Shown: in pieces, positions 17,588 to 27,700 of the stretch
Layout: each line of letters opens with the position of its first letter
Numbering within the stretch: position 1 is the first letter of the stretch
Origin: Bacteroidales bacterium
GTDB taxonomy: Bacteria > Bacteroidota > Bacteroidia > Bacteroidales > UBA7960
Length of the DNA: 60,739 nt
Direction of reading: 5' to 3'
NCBI GenBank assembly: GCA_007125585.1
Contig: SLCY01000023.1
Location: 1 to 60,739 of the forward strand
Made by a program: the position numbers and the translations under genes
Notes under the pieces: generated by a model
The model's database searches: none
Told to the model about the DNA's origin: nothing
The model's input: the letters and a program-made list of their open reading frames with translations, nothing else

Positions 17588-20562
17588 ATACAATCATCAA
17601 ATACAGGTACGACGAAAAGTACGCTACCGACAGCTATGAGTTCAAGGAGATATCCTATCAGGACCTGATGCAGAAGAGGATCATCAATGTGCTTCTGATC
17701 TGCAGCAACTATGATGCTTTCATGCTGGAGGAGGATGGGCGGATCAACGAAAAGATATTTCTTGAATATACCTCCAAGAACCTGCGTTACCCACCACAGT
17801 TTACCCAGGCCAGTTCATCGGAAGAGGCTTTCAGGCTGATGGAGGCCAAACACTTCGACCTGGTGATCACCATGCTCAACGTGGGAGAGATCGATTGTTT
17901 TGAGATGGCCAAGATGGTAAAAGAACGCCACCCCAAAATCCCCATCGTGGTGCTGACCCATTTCAGCAGGGAGGTGTCGATGAAATTGCGCAATGAAGAC
18001 CTGAGTTCCATCGACTACGTTTTCAGCTGGCTCGGCAATGCCGGCCTGTTGCTTGCTATCATAAAACTCCTGGAAGACCGCATGAATGCCCAGCACGACA
18101 TTGAGGAAGTGGGGGTGCAGGCCATCCTGCTGGTCGAAGACTCTGTCCGTTACTACTCCTCCTATCTTCCCACCATCTATAAAGTCATTTTTGATCAGAC
18201 CAATGAGTTGATGACGGAAGGACTCAATGAGCACCGCAAAACCCTGAGGATGCGCGCCCGTCCGAAGATACTGCTTGCAAAAACCTATGATGAGGCCCTT
18301 TCATTATACAACAAATACAAGGACAATCTCCTGGGTATCATATCCGATATCAGTTATGCAAAGGGTGGGAAAAGGGACGACCAGGCGGGCGTAAAACTTG
18401 CCAAGTACATACGAAAAAGGAACCAGCACATTCCCATCCTCCTGCAGTCATCAGAAAAGTGGGATGCCACCATCAACAAAGAAATTGATGTCAGCTTTAT
18501 CGATAAGTATTCCAAAACCCTGCTGATAGAACTAAAACACTACATCAAAGAAAATTATGGGTTTGGAGATTTCGTATTTAAAGACCACAACACAGGAATG
18601 GAGGTGGGCAGGGCAAACAATTTGCATTCCCTTCAGGTAAAGATTGCCAAGGCCGACCCTAAAGTGCTTGAATACCATGTGACAAACAATCATTTTTCAC
18701 ATTGGCTGAAAGCCAGGGCATTGTTTTCCATTGCAAACATCTTTGCACGGAAAAGCCGGGACGACTTCGACCACATAGAGGAGGTGCGAAGCTACCTGAT
18801 CGATACCATTGCCAATTACAGGCGCACCAAAGGGCGTGGCATTATTGCCAGTCATCTTGATGAATATGCGGTATTTACAAGGCTGGGCGATGGCCAGTTG
18901 GGCGGAAAGGCACGCGGGCTGGCATTTATTGACTCGGTGATCAACAGGTACAAGATCATGAACCACTGGGAAAATGTGACGGTGACCATTCCACGGACAG
19001 TGGTATTGTGTACCGACATCTTTGATGAATTCATGGAGGATAACGACCTCTACGATTTTGCCCTGTCGGATGTGAGTGACGAGGCTGTGCTTGAACGCTT
19101 TGTGCACAGTAAAAGCCCTTCGCGTATGCGGTCATTTTTAAAGGAGATCATCGACTTCTTTAAATCCCCGCTTGCCGTAAGGTCTTCCAGTTTGCTTGAA
19201 GATAGCCATTACCAGCCCTTTGCAGGTGTGTATTCCACCTACATGATCCCCAACAACCATCATGAACGCCATGTGCGCATCCAACAGCTCGACCAGGCCA
19301 TCAAAAGTGTATATGCCTCCGTATTTTTCAGGGAGAGTAAGTCGTACATAGAGGCCACGTCGAACGTAATTGACGAAGAGAAAATGGCCGTGGTGATCCA
19401 GGAAGTATCCGGACGTTCCTACGGAAAGATGTTCTATCCCACCATTTCAGGCGTTGCCCGGTCGGTTAATTTTTATCCCATTGGACCTGAAAAATACGGT
19501 GACGGTGTGGCCAACATCGCTTTTGGCCTGGGAAAAACGATTGTTGACGGAGGCATCTCCTTCCGTTTTTCACCCAGGTATCCCGAAAAATCATTGCAGC
19601 TTTCCAACACAGATATAGCACTTCGCGACAGCCAGAAAGAGTTTTACAGCCTGGACATGGACCCGGAAAAGTTTCGGCCGGCAGTGGATGAAACCCTCAA
19701 TCTGCATAAAACCCGCATCCGGCAGCTGAAAGGAGAATCTGCGCTGAAATATGTAGTCTCTACGTTTGACTATGAAGACCAGATCATTCGCGATGGGCTC
19801 TATGAGAATGGCACCCGCATCATCACCTTTGCCAATGTCCTTCGTCACAAATCCTTTCCACTTGCAGAGATATTGCAGGACCTTTTACATATAGGCCGCA
19901 AAGAGATGAATAACCAGGTGGAGATAGAGTTCACGGTAAACCTCGACATGCTCAAAGGTGAAAAACGGCAGTTCCATTTCCTTCAGATCCGTCCCGTGGT
20001 CGAGACACAAGAGAAAAACAGCGTCAAGATAGACACCCGTAATCCCGAAAAAGCCATCATCATCAGCCATAGCGCGCTAGGCAACGGGATCATTGAAGGG
20101 ATTCATGATGTCGTTTATGTTAAGCCCGAATCATTCGATGCTGCCAGGACCAAAGAGATCGCGGTGGTCATCGACAGGATCAACAAACAGTGCAGGGAAA
20201 AAGGCCTCAACTATATTCTTGTCGGCCCCGGAAGATGGGGCTCCAACGACCCCTGGCTGGGAGTGCCGGTGAAATGGGCACAAATATCAGCAGCCAGGCT
20301 GATCGTTGAATCCGGCCTGAAGGGCTTCCAGATCGACCCCAGCCAGGGAACCCACTTTTTTCAAAACCTGACCTCCTTCCGCGTTGGATATTTCACCATC
20401 AACCCCTTCCTGAATGAAGGCCATTATGATGTGGACTTTCTGAATAAACAAAAAGCCGACTACGAAGATGAACTTGTCCGGCACGTCCGCTTTACCCACC
20501 CCGTAACCATCAAAATCGACGGCACCCAAAAAACCGGAATCGTTTTAAAACCAGAAAAATAA
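17584..20562 (+). CDS. Receiver-like protein with PEP synthase ATP-binding (PPDK N-terminal) domain, second paralogue
   Basis: A 992-residue paralogue of the preceding giant protein but without its GAF-like N-terminus. A receiver-like domain at about 33-160 again lacks the phospho-acceptor Asp (DLVITMLNV). A second receiver-like region (about 178-330) keeps Asp in IISDISY and a conserved LLQSSEK. The ATP-binding PPDK/PEP-synthase module lies at about 430-930, with LGGKARGLAFI, VRSSSLLEDSHYQPFAG and GPGRWGSNDPW. As in the paralogue, no phosphohistidine or PEP-barrel domain is visible. The start is set by an ATGA overlap with the 34-codon gene. gdhA2 follows 106 bp downstream, possibly co-regulated. 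Confidence 0.8.
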   Translation: MNTIIKYRYDEKYATDSYEFKEISYQDLMQKRIINVLLICSNYDAFMLEEDGRINEKIFLEYTSKNLRYPPQFTQASSSEEAFRLMEAKHFDLVITMLNVGEIDCFEMAKMVKERHPKIPIVVLTHFSREVSMKLRNEDLSSIDYVFSWLGNAGLLLAIIKLLEDRMNAQHDIEEVGVQAILLVEDSVRYYSSYLPTIYKVIFDQTNELMTEGLNEHRKTLRMRARPKILLAKTYDEALSLYNKYKDNLLGIISDISYAKGGKRDDQAGVKLAKYIRKRNQHIPILLQSSEKWDATINKEIDVSFIDKYSKTLLIELKHYIKENYGFGDFVFKDHNTGMEVGRANNLHSLQVKIAKADPKVLEYHVTNNHFSHWLKARALFSIANIFARKSRDDFDHIEEVRSYLIDTIANYRRTKGRGIIASHLDEYAVFTRLGDGQLGGKARGLAFIDSVINRYKIMNHWENVTVTIPRTVVLCTDIFDEFMEDNDLYDFALSDVSDEAVLERFVHSKSPSRMRSFLKEIIDFFKSPLAVRSSSLLEDSHYQPFAGVYSTYMIPNNHHERHVRIQQLDQAIKSVYASVFFRESKSYIEATSNVIDEEKMAVVIQEVSGRSYGKMFYPTISGVARSVNFYPIGPEKYGDGVANIAFGLGKTIVDGGISFRFSPRYPEKSLQLSNTDIALRDSQKEFYSLDMDPEKFRPAVDETLNLHKTRIRQLKGESALKYVVSTFDYEDQIIRDGLYENGTRIITFANVLRHKSFPLAEILQDLLHIGRKEMNNQVEIEFTVNLDMLKGEKRQFHFLQIRPVVETQEKNSVKIDTRNPEKAIIISHSALGNGIIEGIHDVVYVKPESFDAARTKEIAVVIDRINKQCREKGLNYILVGPGRWGSNDPWLGVPVKWAQISAARLIVESGLKGFQIDPSQGTHFFQNLTSFRVGYFTINPFLNEGHYDVDFLNKQKADYEDELVRHVRFTHPVTIKIDGTQKTGIVLKPEK

Positions 20563-20668
20563 TTTCCCTGTTTTGTTTGTTTTATTTACAAATATGGGCT
20601 AATTTCGCCCATGAATTGCTAATTAATTAACAGCACAACAAAATAACCATTTTTTAAATCCAAGCATC

Positions 20669-22006
20669 ATGAATTTAGAAAAGATAATGTCAGACCTGGA
20701 GCGAAAAAATCCGGGCGAAAAGGAGTTCTTACAGGCAGTAAGGGAAGTACTGGAAACCATCATCGATGTGGTTGCGGAAAATCCCAAATACCAGGCTGCG
20801 AACATCATTGAACGCATTACCGAACCCGACAGGGTGATATCGTTCAAGGTGGAATGGGTCGATGACAAAGGGAACGTGAATGTGAACAGGGGATACCGCG
20901 TGCAGTTTAATAACGCGATCGGTCCATACAAGGGCGGCTGCCGCTTTCACCCCAGTGTTACGCTGAGCGGACTGAAGTTTCTGGGATTTGAACAGATCTT
21001 CAAAAACAGCCTGACCACGCTCCCCATGGGCGGTGCCAAAGGGGGAAGCGACTTTGATCCCAAAGGGAAGTCACAGGCCGAGATCATGCGTTTCTGCCAG
21101 GCATTCATGAGCGAACTCTATAAATATATCGGCCCGCAAACCGACATTCCAGCAGGCGACATCGGTGTGGGTGGCCGTGAGATCGGGTATATGTACGGCA
21201 TGTACAAAAAACTTATTGGTGAGCATACCGGGACCTTCACCGGCAAGGGACGCAACTGGGGCGGAAGCCTGATCCGGCCGGAAGCCACCGGCTTCGGCGC
21301 CGTATTCTTTGCTGAAGAAATGCTGAAGACCAAAGGAGAAGCGATAAAAGGAAAAACCATTGCCGTCTCCGGCTTCGGTAATGTCTCATGGGGAGCCATC
21401 ACCAAGGCCACCCAGCTGGGGGCCAAAGTAGTGACCATCAGCGGCCCGGACGGGTACGTATACGATCCTGAAGGCGTGTCCAGCGAAAAGATCGACTACC
21501 TGCTCGAACTGCGCGCCTCCAACCAGGATATCGTAAAACCCTATACCTACGAATTCCCCAATGCCCAGTTCTTCGAAAGCAAGCGCCCATGGGAACAGAA
21601 AGTCGACATCGCCATGCCTTGTGCCATCCAAAACGAACTGGATGTGGAAGACGCCAAAAACCTGGTTAAGAACGGTGTTATCGCCATTTCCGAAGGGGCC
21701 AACATGCCCTGTACACCCGAAGCAGTGGAGATCATCCAGGAAGCCAGGATCCTTTACGGCCCCGGCAAGGCAGCCAATGCAGGCGGCGTGTCAACCAGCG
21801 GACTGGAACAGACACAGAATGCGATGATGCTTAGCTGGCCCGCCGAAGAAGTGGAAGAGAAACTGCACCAGATCATGAAAAACATTCACGAAGCGTGCAA
21901 AAAATTTGGCAAGGAAGAAGACGGCTATATCAACTACGTGAAAGGCGCCAACATTGCCGGGTTCATCAAAGTGGCCGACGCAATGATCGACCAGGGCGTA
22001 ATATAA
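20669..22006 (+). CDS. gdhB: Glutamate dehydrogenase, NAD-type
   Basis: A 445-residue hexameric glutamate dehydrogenase, paralogous to the gene at 12306-13646. The catalytic core is intact: KGGCRFHP, LPMGGAKGGSDFDPKGKSQ, QTDIPAGDIGVGGREIGYMYG. Its coenzyme region reads SGFGNVSWGA and TISGPDGYVYDPEG, the Gly-Pro-Asp form of NAD-specific clostridial enzymes, whereas the paralogue has the Ser form. It therefore probably works in glutamate oxidation producing NADH, or in the NAD pool generally; this is inferred from motif comparison. It is followed by a strong terminator and then a NADH-oxidoreductase gene set. Confidence 0.92.
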   Translation: MNLEKIMSDLERKNPGEKEFLQAVREVLETIIDVVAENPKYQAANIIERITEPDRVISFKVEWVDDKGNVNVNRGYRVQFNNAIGPYKGGCRFHPSVTLSGLKFLGFEQIFKNSLTTLPMGGAKGGSDFDPKGKSQAEIMRFCQAFMSELYKYIGPQTDIPAGDIGVGGREIGYMYGMYKKLIGEHTGTFTGKGRNWGGSLIRPEATGFGAVFFAEEMLKTKGEAIKGKTIAVSGFGNVSWGAITKATQLGAKVVTISGPDGYVYDPEGVSSEKIDYLLELRASNQDIVKPYTYEFPNAQFFESKRPWEQKVDIAMPCAIQNELDVEDAKNLVKNGVIAISEGANMPCTPEAVEIIQEARILYGPGKAANAGGVSTSGLEQTQNAMMLSWPAEEVEEKLHQIMKNIHEACKKFGKEEDGYINYVKGANIAGFIKVADAMIDQGVI

Positions 22007-22379
22007 CATGCCCATCCGCTATTTTTTGAACAAAACCATACAATGGAAAACAACCAGGCTGCAACGGGAGTGCCCCCACCCCAGCAGCCTGGTTGTTTTT
22101 TACACAGCACGTACCGGGTTGCATGGCAATCCTTCAACGTTTCTTCTCACAGAAAATCAATACATTACAAGGTGTAAAAACCACCAGCCCTGCCTGCCCC
22201 CAAATAACAGGCAGCACCCAAAAACCACTACCCCAAGGCCATAGATAAGGGAGATGTCTATATAATAATTTTTCATTTGACCAAATTTTTTTACAAAAAA
22301 TTTATTTTTTTCTCCCGTTGTTCCCCATCGTCTTTTTTATGTATTTTTCGATACGAAACCAACAATATGCCCTAATGCC
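22007..22379. other. Intergenic region between gdhB and the nuoE-like gene
   Basis: A 373-bp gap. The first part holds the gdhB terminator. The rest is low in G+C with T-rich runs at about 22270-22320, presumably the promoter area for the downstream redox operon, but no exact TAnnTTTG is seen. No ORF with coding character or RNA gene is recognised. Confidence 0.5.
22047..22101 (+). terminator. Rho-independent terminator after gdhB
   Basis: A perfect 16-bp stem (22047-22062 with 22084-22099, core CAACCAGGCTGC/GCAGCCTGGTTG) with a 21-nt loop and a T-run to 22101, 40 nt after the gdhB stop. Confidence 0.88.
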
Positions 22380-22901
22380 ATGCGAATAAAACGAATCCAG
22401 CCACCCAAAAAGGATGCCCTTGTTGATGACAAGGTAAACCTATCCCTGCTCGACCCGTTGCTTGAAAAGTACAGGGATAAAAAAGGGAACCTTATTCCGC
22501 TGCTCCAGGGAACCCAGGATATTTTCGGTTACCTTCCAGGAGAGGCGTTTGCCAGAATCCATGAAGCCACCGGGCTCCCCCTGAACGAGATGTATGGTGT
22601 CGCCACGTTTTATGCCCAGTTCCGCCTTGTCCCCGCAGGAAAACACATCGTAAAAATGTGCCATGGCACAGCATGCCATGTCCAGAACGTAACAGCCATT
22701 ACCGATGAAATCCTCGACACACTGCAGATCAAAGACGGTGAAACCACCGGCGATGGGTTGTTTACCGTTGAAACGGTTGCCTGCCTGGGATGCTGTTCGC
22801 TCGCCCCGGTCATGATGATCGGCGAAGAGACCCACGGCAAGCTAACACCCAGGGAAGCCGTCAAGATCATACGGGAAATAAAACGCAGGGAAAACAACTA
22901 A
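22380..22901 (+). CDS. NuoE-like [2Fe-2S] subunit of an NAD(P)H-dependent oxidoreductase
   Basis: A 173-residue thioredoxin-like [2Fe-2S] protein homologous to NuoE, HndA and HydC. The N-terminal helical part has LIPLLQGTQDIFGYLP and MYGVATFYAQFRL; the cluster ligands are in the pattern CHGTAC (C98 and C103) and CLGCC (about C139-C143), as expected for this family. It starts a tight run with the NuoF-like gene (22 bp gap) and a NuoG/GltD fusion, and no membrane-subunit genes follow. The set therefore resembles soluble bifurcating or transhydrogenating complexes rather than respiratory complex I. Confidence 0.9.
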   Translation: MRIKRIQPPKKDALVDDKVNLSLLDPLLEKYRDKKGNLIPLLQGTQDIFGYLPGEAFARIHEATGLPLNEMYGVATFYAQFRLVPAGKHIVKMCHGTACHVQNVTAITDEILDTLQIKDGETTGDGLFTVETVACLGCCSLAPVMMIGEETHGKLTPREAVKIIREIKRRENN

Positions 22902-22923
22902 CACGAAAAAAGCATTGCCAACA

Positions 22924-24702
22924 ATGGGAAAAACCAAAGTGATCGTGGGACTCGGAAGCTGCGGCATCGCAGCCGGGGCCACCAAGACCTATAACGAGTT
23001 TGAACGCATACTGAAGGCCGACAAGCTAGACTACGAGTTGAAAAAGACCAGCTGCATCGGCATGTGCTACCGCGAACCCCTGGTGGAGATCATCGACGAC
23101 AGCGGCACCTATATGTACGGCGAAGTGAATGTGGTACGGGTAGATGAGATCATCGACAAGCACATCAAGAAGTTTTCGCCTATCCCCGAATATATTGTGC
23201 AATCGGACAAATACCCATCAAAAGACCAGCAGTTTTTCGACGGCCAGGTAAAGATCAGCCTGCGCAACTGCGGGCACATCGATCCCGAATCGATCGAAGA
23301 GTACGAATCGCAAGACGGGTACCAGGCGATCAGGAAAATCGCAACCCAGAACGTGCCTCCGGAACAGGTGATCCAGGATGTATTGGACTCGGGACTGCGT
23401 GGCCGGGGAGGCGGCGGGTTCCCCACCGGCATGAAATGGAAGTTTGCCCGCAATAATCCGTCCGAAAAGAAATATGTCATATGCAATGCGGATGAGGGCG
23501 ACCCCGGGGCATTCATGGACCGTTCAATCCTCGAAGGCGACCCCCACGGGGTGCTTGAAGGGATGATCATCTGCGGATATGCCATCGGCGCCAGCGAAGG
23601 ATACATCTACTGCAGGGCCGAATACCCCCTTGCCATAAAGCGGCTGAACCTGGCCATCGAACAGGCCAGGAAAAAAGGGTATCTCGGAAAAGGGATCTTC
23701 GGTATCCCGGACTTTGACTTTGACATTATCATCAAAGAGGGGGCAGGGGCATTCGTGTGCGGGGAAGAAACCGCCCTGATCGCCTCCATTGAAGGCTCCA
23801 GGGGCATGCCTCGGCGCCGCCCGCCGTTTCCCGCCGAAGCCGGCCTGTGGAAACATCCGACAAACATCAATAACGTAGAAACCTTCATCAACATTCCGTG
23901 GATCATACGGAACAGTCCGGAACAATACGCCAGCTACGGCACCGAAAAGAGCAAAGGTACCAAGGTGTTTGCACTGACTGGTAAGATCAATCACGGGGGA
24001 CTTGTGGAAGTGCCCATGGGGATCACCATCAAAGACATCATTTACAACCTGGGCGGGGGGATCACCGGCAACAAAAAATTCAAAGCAGTCCAGCTCGGCG
24101 GTCCCTCGGGCGGATGTATCCCCGAACACCTCAGCCATACACAGGTCGACTACGACTCGGTGAACGCCACCGGTGCGATCATGGGCAGCGGCGGCATGGT
24201 GGTGATGGACGAAACCACGTGCGTGGTTGATATCGCCAAATTCTTTCTCGACTTTACCCAAAAGGAGAGCTGTGGCAAATGCACCTTCTGCCGCATAGGT
24301 ACGCTGCGGATGCTTGAAACGCTCACACGTATCACCGAGGGAGAAGGGAAAGAGGGCGACATCGAAATGCTGGAGGAACTGGCTGAAATCATCAAAGACA
24401 GTTCACTGTGCGGCCTTGGCCAAACGGCGCCAAACCCCGTACTGACCACAATCCGGTACTTCCGCGATGAGTACGAGGCACATATCAACGATAAAAAATG
24501 TCCGGCGACAAGCTGCAAAAAGCTCCTCACCTACACGGTGATCGACGAAAACTGTACGGGGTGCATGGCATGTGCAAAAGCTTGTCCTGTAGATGCGATC
24601 GAAGGGGAGAAAAAGCAGGTGCACCATATCCTCCAGGATGCCTGCATCCGTTGCGGGGCATGTTTGAACAGGTGTAAATTTGATGCCATCCATATCGAAT
24701 AA
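22924..24702 (+). CDS. NuoF-like FMN/NADH-binding subunit with extra ferredoxin domains
   Basis: A 592-residue flavoprotein of the NuoF/HydB/HndC type that binds FMN and NAD(H). An N-terminal thioredoxin-like [2Fe-2S] domain (C13, C44, C48; GSCGIAAGA, CIGMCYREPL) is followed by the FMN/NADH core with RGRGGGGFPTGMKW and GAGAFVCGEETALIASIEG. The SLBB and [4Fe-4S] region has SCGKCTFCRIGT. A C-terminal pair of ferredoxin clusters has CTGCMACAKAC and CIRCGACLNRC. This arrangement is characteristic of bifurcating hydrogenase/Bfu-type B subunits, which suggests ferredoxin contact; respiratory NuoF lacks the C-terminal ferredoxin part. The ATG at 22924 is used rather than an upstream TTG. Confidence 0.92.
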   Translation: MGKTKVIVGLGSCGIAAGATKTYNEFERILKADKLDYELKKTSCIGMCYREPLVEIIDDSGTYMYGEVNVVRVDEIIDKHIKKFSPIPEYIVQSDKYPSKDQQFFDGQVKISLRNCGHIDPESIEEYESQDGYQAIRKIATQNVPPEQVIQDVLDSGLRGRGGGGFPTGMKWKFARNNPSEKKYVICNADEGDPGAFMDRSILEGDPHGVLEGMIICGYAIGASEGYIYCRAEYPLAIKRLNLAIEQARKKGYLGKGIFGIPDFDFDIIIKEGAGAFVCGEETALIASIEGSRGMPRRRPPFPAEAGLWKHPTNINNVETFINIPWIIRNSPEQYASYGTEKSKGTKVFALTGKINHGGLVEVPMGITIKDIIYNLGGGITGNKKFKAVQLGGPSGGCIPEHLSHTQVDYDSVNATGAIMGSGGMVVMDETTCVVDIAKFFLDFTQKESCGKCTFCRIGTLRMLETLTRITEGEGKEGDIEMLEELAEIIKDSSLCGLGQTAPNPVLTTIRYFRDEYEAHINDKKCPATSCKKLLTYTVIDENCTGCMACAKACPVDAIEGEKKQVHHILQDACIRCGACLNRCKFDAIHIE

Positions 24703-24770
24703 GGTGCATCCAAAGGCAACGACGCACGCGCAAAACATATATATCACAAACAACCAACCAGTTATACCAA

Positions 24771-27700
24771 ATGAGCGCATTGAATATCATCATAAACAAA
24801 CAGATCGTTAAAGGAGAGAAAGGAGAAACCATCCTGGACCTGGCCCGCCGCCTTGACATAGAGATCCCTACGCTTTGCAACGACGAAAGGCTGGAGCCGT
24901 TTTCTTCGTGCTACCTCTGTGTGGTCGAAGTGGAGGGAATGCGCGGCCTTCAGCCCGCCTGTTCAACAAAGGTCGCCGAAGGGATGCGCATCGAGACCAA
25001 CAACGAACGGGTCGAAAAATCGCGCAAGTTCGCCCTCGAACTTTTGGTAAGCAACCATTACGCCGACTGTACCCCACCCTGCCGCGAAGAATGTCCCGCA
25101 GGCGTAGACGTACAGGGATACATCTCCATGATCAGCAAAGGGAAACACCACGAAGCGGTCGAACTCATCAAACAAACCAACCCGCTCCCGGCTATCTGCG
25201 GCAGGGTGTGTGTGCGTCCCTGCGAACTGGTTTGCCGGAGAACCCTGCTGGAGGATGCGGGTGTTGGGATCGACTACCTGAAACGGTATACCTCCGATAT
25301 CGACCTGTACTCCGACACCAGGTACATGCCCGGTGTGAAACCGCCTACCGGGAAAAAGGTGGCGATCATCGGTGCGGGTCCCGGGGGACTCACCGCGGCG
25401 TACTACCTGGCACTCGAAGGGCACCACACGGAGATCTTCGAGGCAAGCCCCCATGCAGGCGGTATGCTCCGGTACGGCATCCCCCCCTACCGGCTGCCCA
25501 ACGATGTCATCGAAAAAGAGATCGAAGGGATAACCAAACTGGGCGTCCAGATAAACTACAACAAGAAGCTGGGCGGGAACTTCACCTACGAAACGCTGCG
25601 CGACACGTTCCACGCCACCGTCCTTGCCATCGGATCCCAGAAAGGCACCGGCATCGGCTGCGAGAACGACGACGCCGGCAACATCTTCTCCGGGATCGAC
25701 TTCCTGCGAAACATGGAGATGACCGGCCAGAAATATGACTTTGCCGGCAAAAGGGTCGCCGTTATCGGCGGCGGGAATACGGCGATGGACTGCTGCAGGA
25801 CGGCCAAGCGGTGCGGGGCCGAAGAGGTCACCGTCATCTACAGACGCACCGAAAAGGAGATGCCGGCAAACCCCATCGAGATCCACGAATCAAAGATCGA
25901 AGGGATCAACTACATGTTCCTTACCGCCCCGGCAAAGGTGAACAAGGACGAAAAAGGCAACCTCCGGTCGCTGACATGCATACGGATGGAACTGGGCGAA
26001 CCCGATGCCTCCGGCAGACGGCGACCGGTAAAAATTGAAGGATCCGAGTTCGACGTTGAACTTGACTATATCCTGGCTGCCATCGGCCAAAAGACGGTCG
26101 TTGACTTTATCGACGATATCAGCAGCCACGCAGAGACCCCCCTGAAGCTAAACAAGTGGGGCGACATCGACGCCGATCCTAAAACGTTGCAAACCTCCAT
26201 TGAAAGCGTTTTTGCCTGTGGCGACGGGGTCACCGGACCGGCTACCCTCATTGAAGCGATCGCCCAGGGCAAACTGGCAGCGCAGAGCTGTAACCAGTGG
26301 CTGGGCGGCCAGAAGGTGACCCCCCCCATTCCGGAGTTCCTGAGCAAAAAGGATCATTTCGAGAAACAACAGGAAGGGGACTACCAAGGGCTGTTCCCCG
26401 AACAGCCGCGCGAAGAGATGCCCACCCTGGAAGCACAAATGCGCAGCGACTTCGACGAAGTTGAGCTGGGATACACCGACGAAGCCGCCCGCCAGGAAAC
26501 ACATCGATGCCTCGAATGCGGCTGTTCCGAGCTGCATACGTGCGACCTGAAACGGTACGCCAACGATTACCAGGCCGAGCAAAGACGTTTTGGCGGTGAT
26601 TACAAAAAACATGCGGTTGACTTTGACCACCCGTTTATTGAGATAGACAACAACAAATGCATCCTCTGTTCACGCTGTATCCGGATCTGTTCGGAGGTCA
26701 ACGGGGCCAATGCCCTGGGACTGGTCAACAGGGGTTTCGAAACCTATGTGGCACCGAGCATGGACGGACGGCTGCGTGATACCCATTGCGATGCCTGCGG
26801 ACTGTGTATAGACACCTGTCCCACCGGCGCCATCACCGAGAACGTACCGTTCAAAACCATGCCCGTCCGCATGGAGAACGTCCAGACCATCTGTACCTAT
26901 TGTTCTGTGGGATGTGCGATAAAACTGCACCACAAAGGGGGGTTTGTGGCGCGCACCACCGGATATAACGGGTTGGTAAACAAAGACGGAAGCATTTGCC
27001 GCTTTCCCAAGTTCGGCTACCATTATATGAATGACGCATCGCGGGTCACTACCCCGATGCTGAGAGAAAACGGAACGTTCAAGCCGGTTTCCTTTGACAC
27101 GGCATACGATATCCTGCGCGAAAGAATGGAGGCATGCACTCCCGAAGAAAACGGTTTTTATATCGGTGCCCGCCTTACCAACGAAGAGATGTACCTGGTA
27201 CAGAAGCTGGCCAGGGCTGGTGTAAAAACCAACAACGTGAGCAGCTTCCATTACATGGACCGGGGATCGGGATATATGGACAACGCCAAATTCAGCGTCC
27301 CTGTCGAACTCCTTCGCAAAGCCAAAACATTGTATGTGCTCGACAGTGATATCAATACGGAACATGGGGTCGCCAGCTTTTACGCCTTCAGCACTCATGT
27401 CAGGGACCAGATCCCCCTGGAGCTGATCACCACCCGGGATGACAGCAGCATGGCCCACAAGGCCGGCACGGTGACCAGGATCCAGGCGACATATCCCTTC
27501 GTTAAAGCCGCCATCCATTACATACTGCACAACAAACTGGAAAACAGGGTTTACATTGATGACCACTGCGAAGGCTTCGAAGCGTACAGGGAACATGTTC
27601 TTCAGGAAGACTTCGACTCCCTGATCCTTGCCGCCGGATGCACACCGGCACAACTGGTAAGGTTCGCCGGCCAGTTTACCAGGGAAGCACAGGCCGTGAT

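Noticed and set aside
24875-25738. Long overlapping plus-strand ORF (287 codons) inside the fused oxidoreductase gene
   Set aside because: Its product is Arg-rich with no recognisable domain and it lies fully in another frame of a clear gene.
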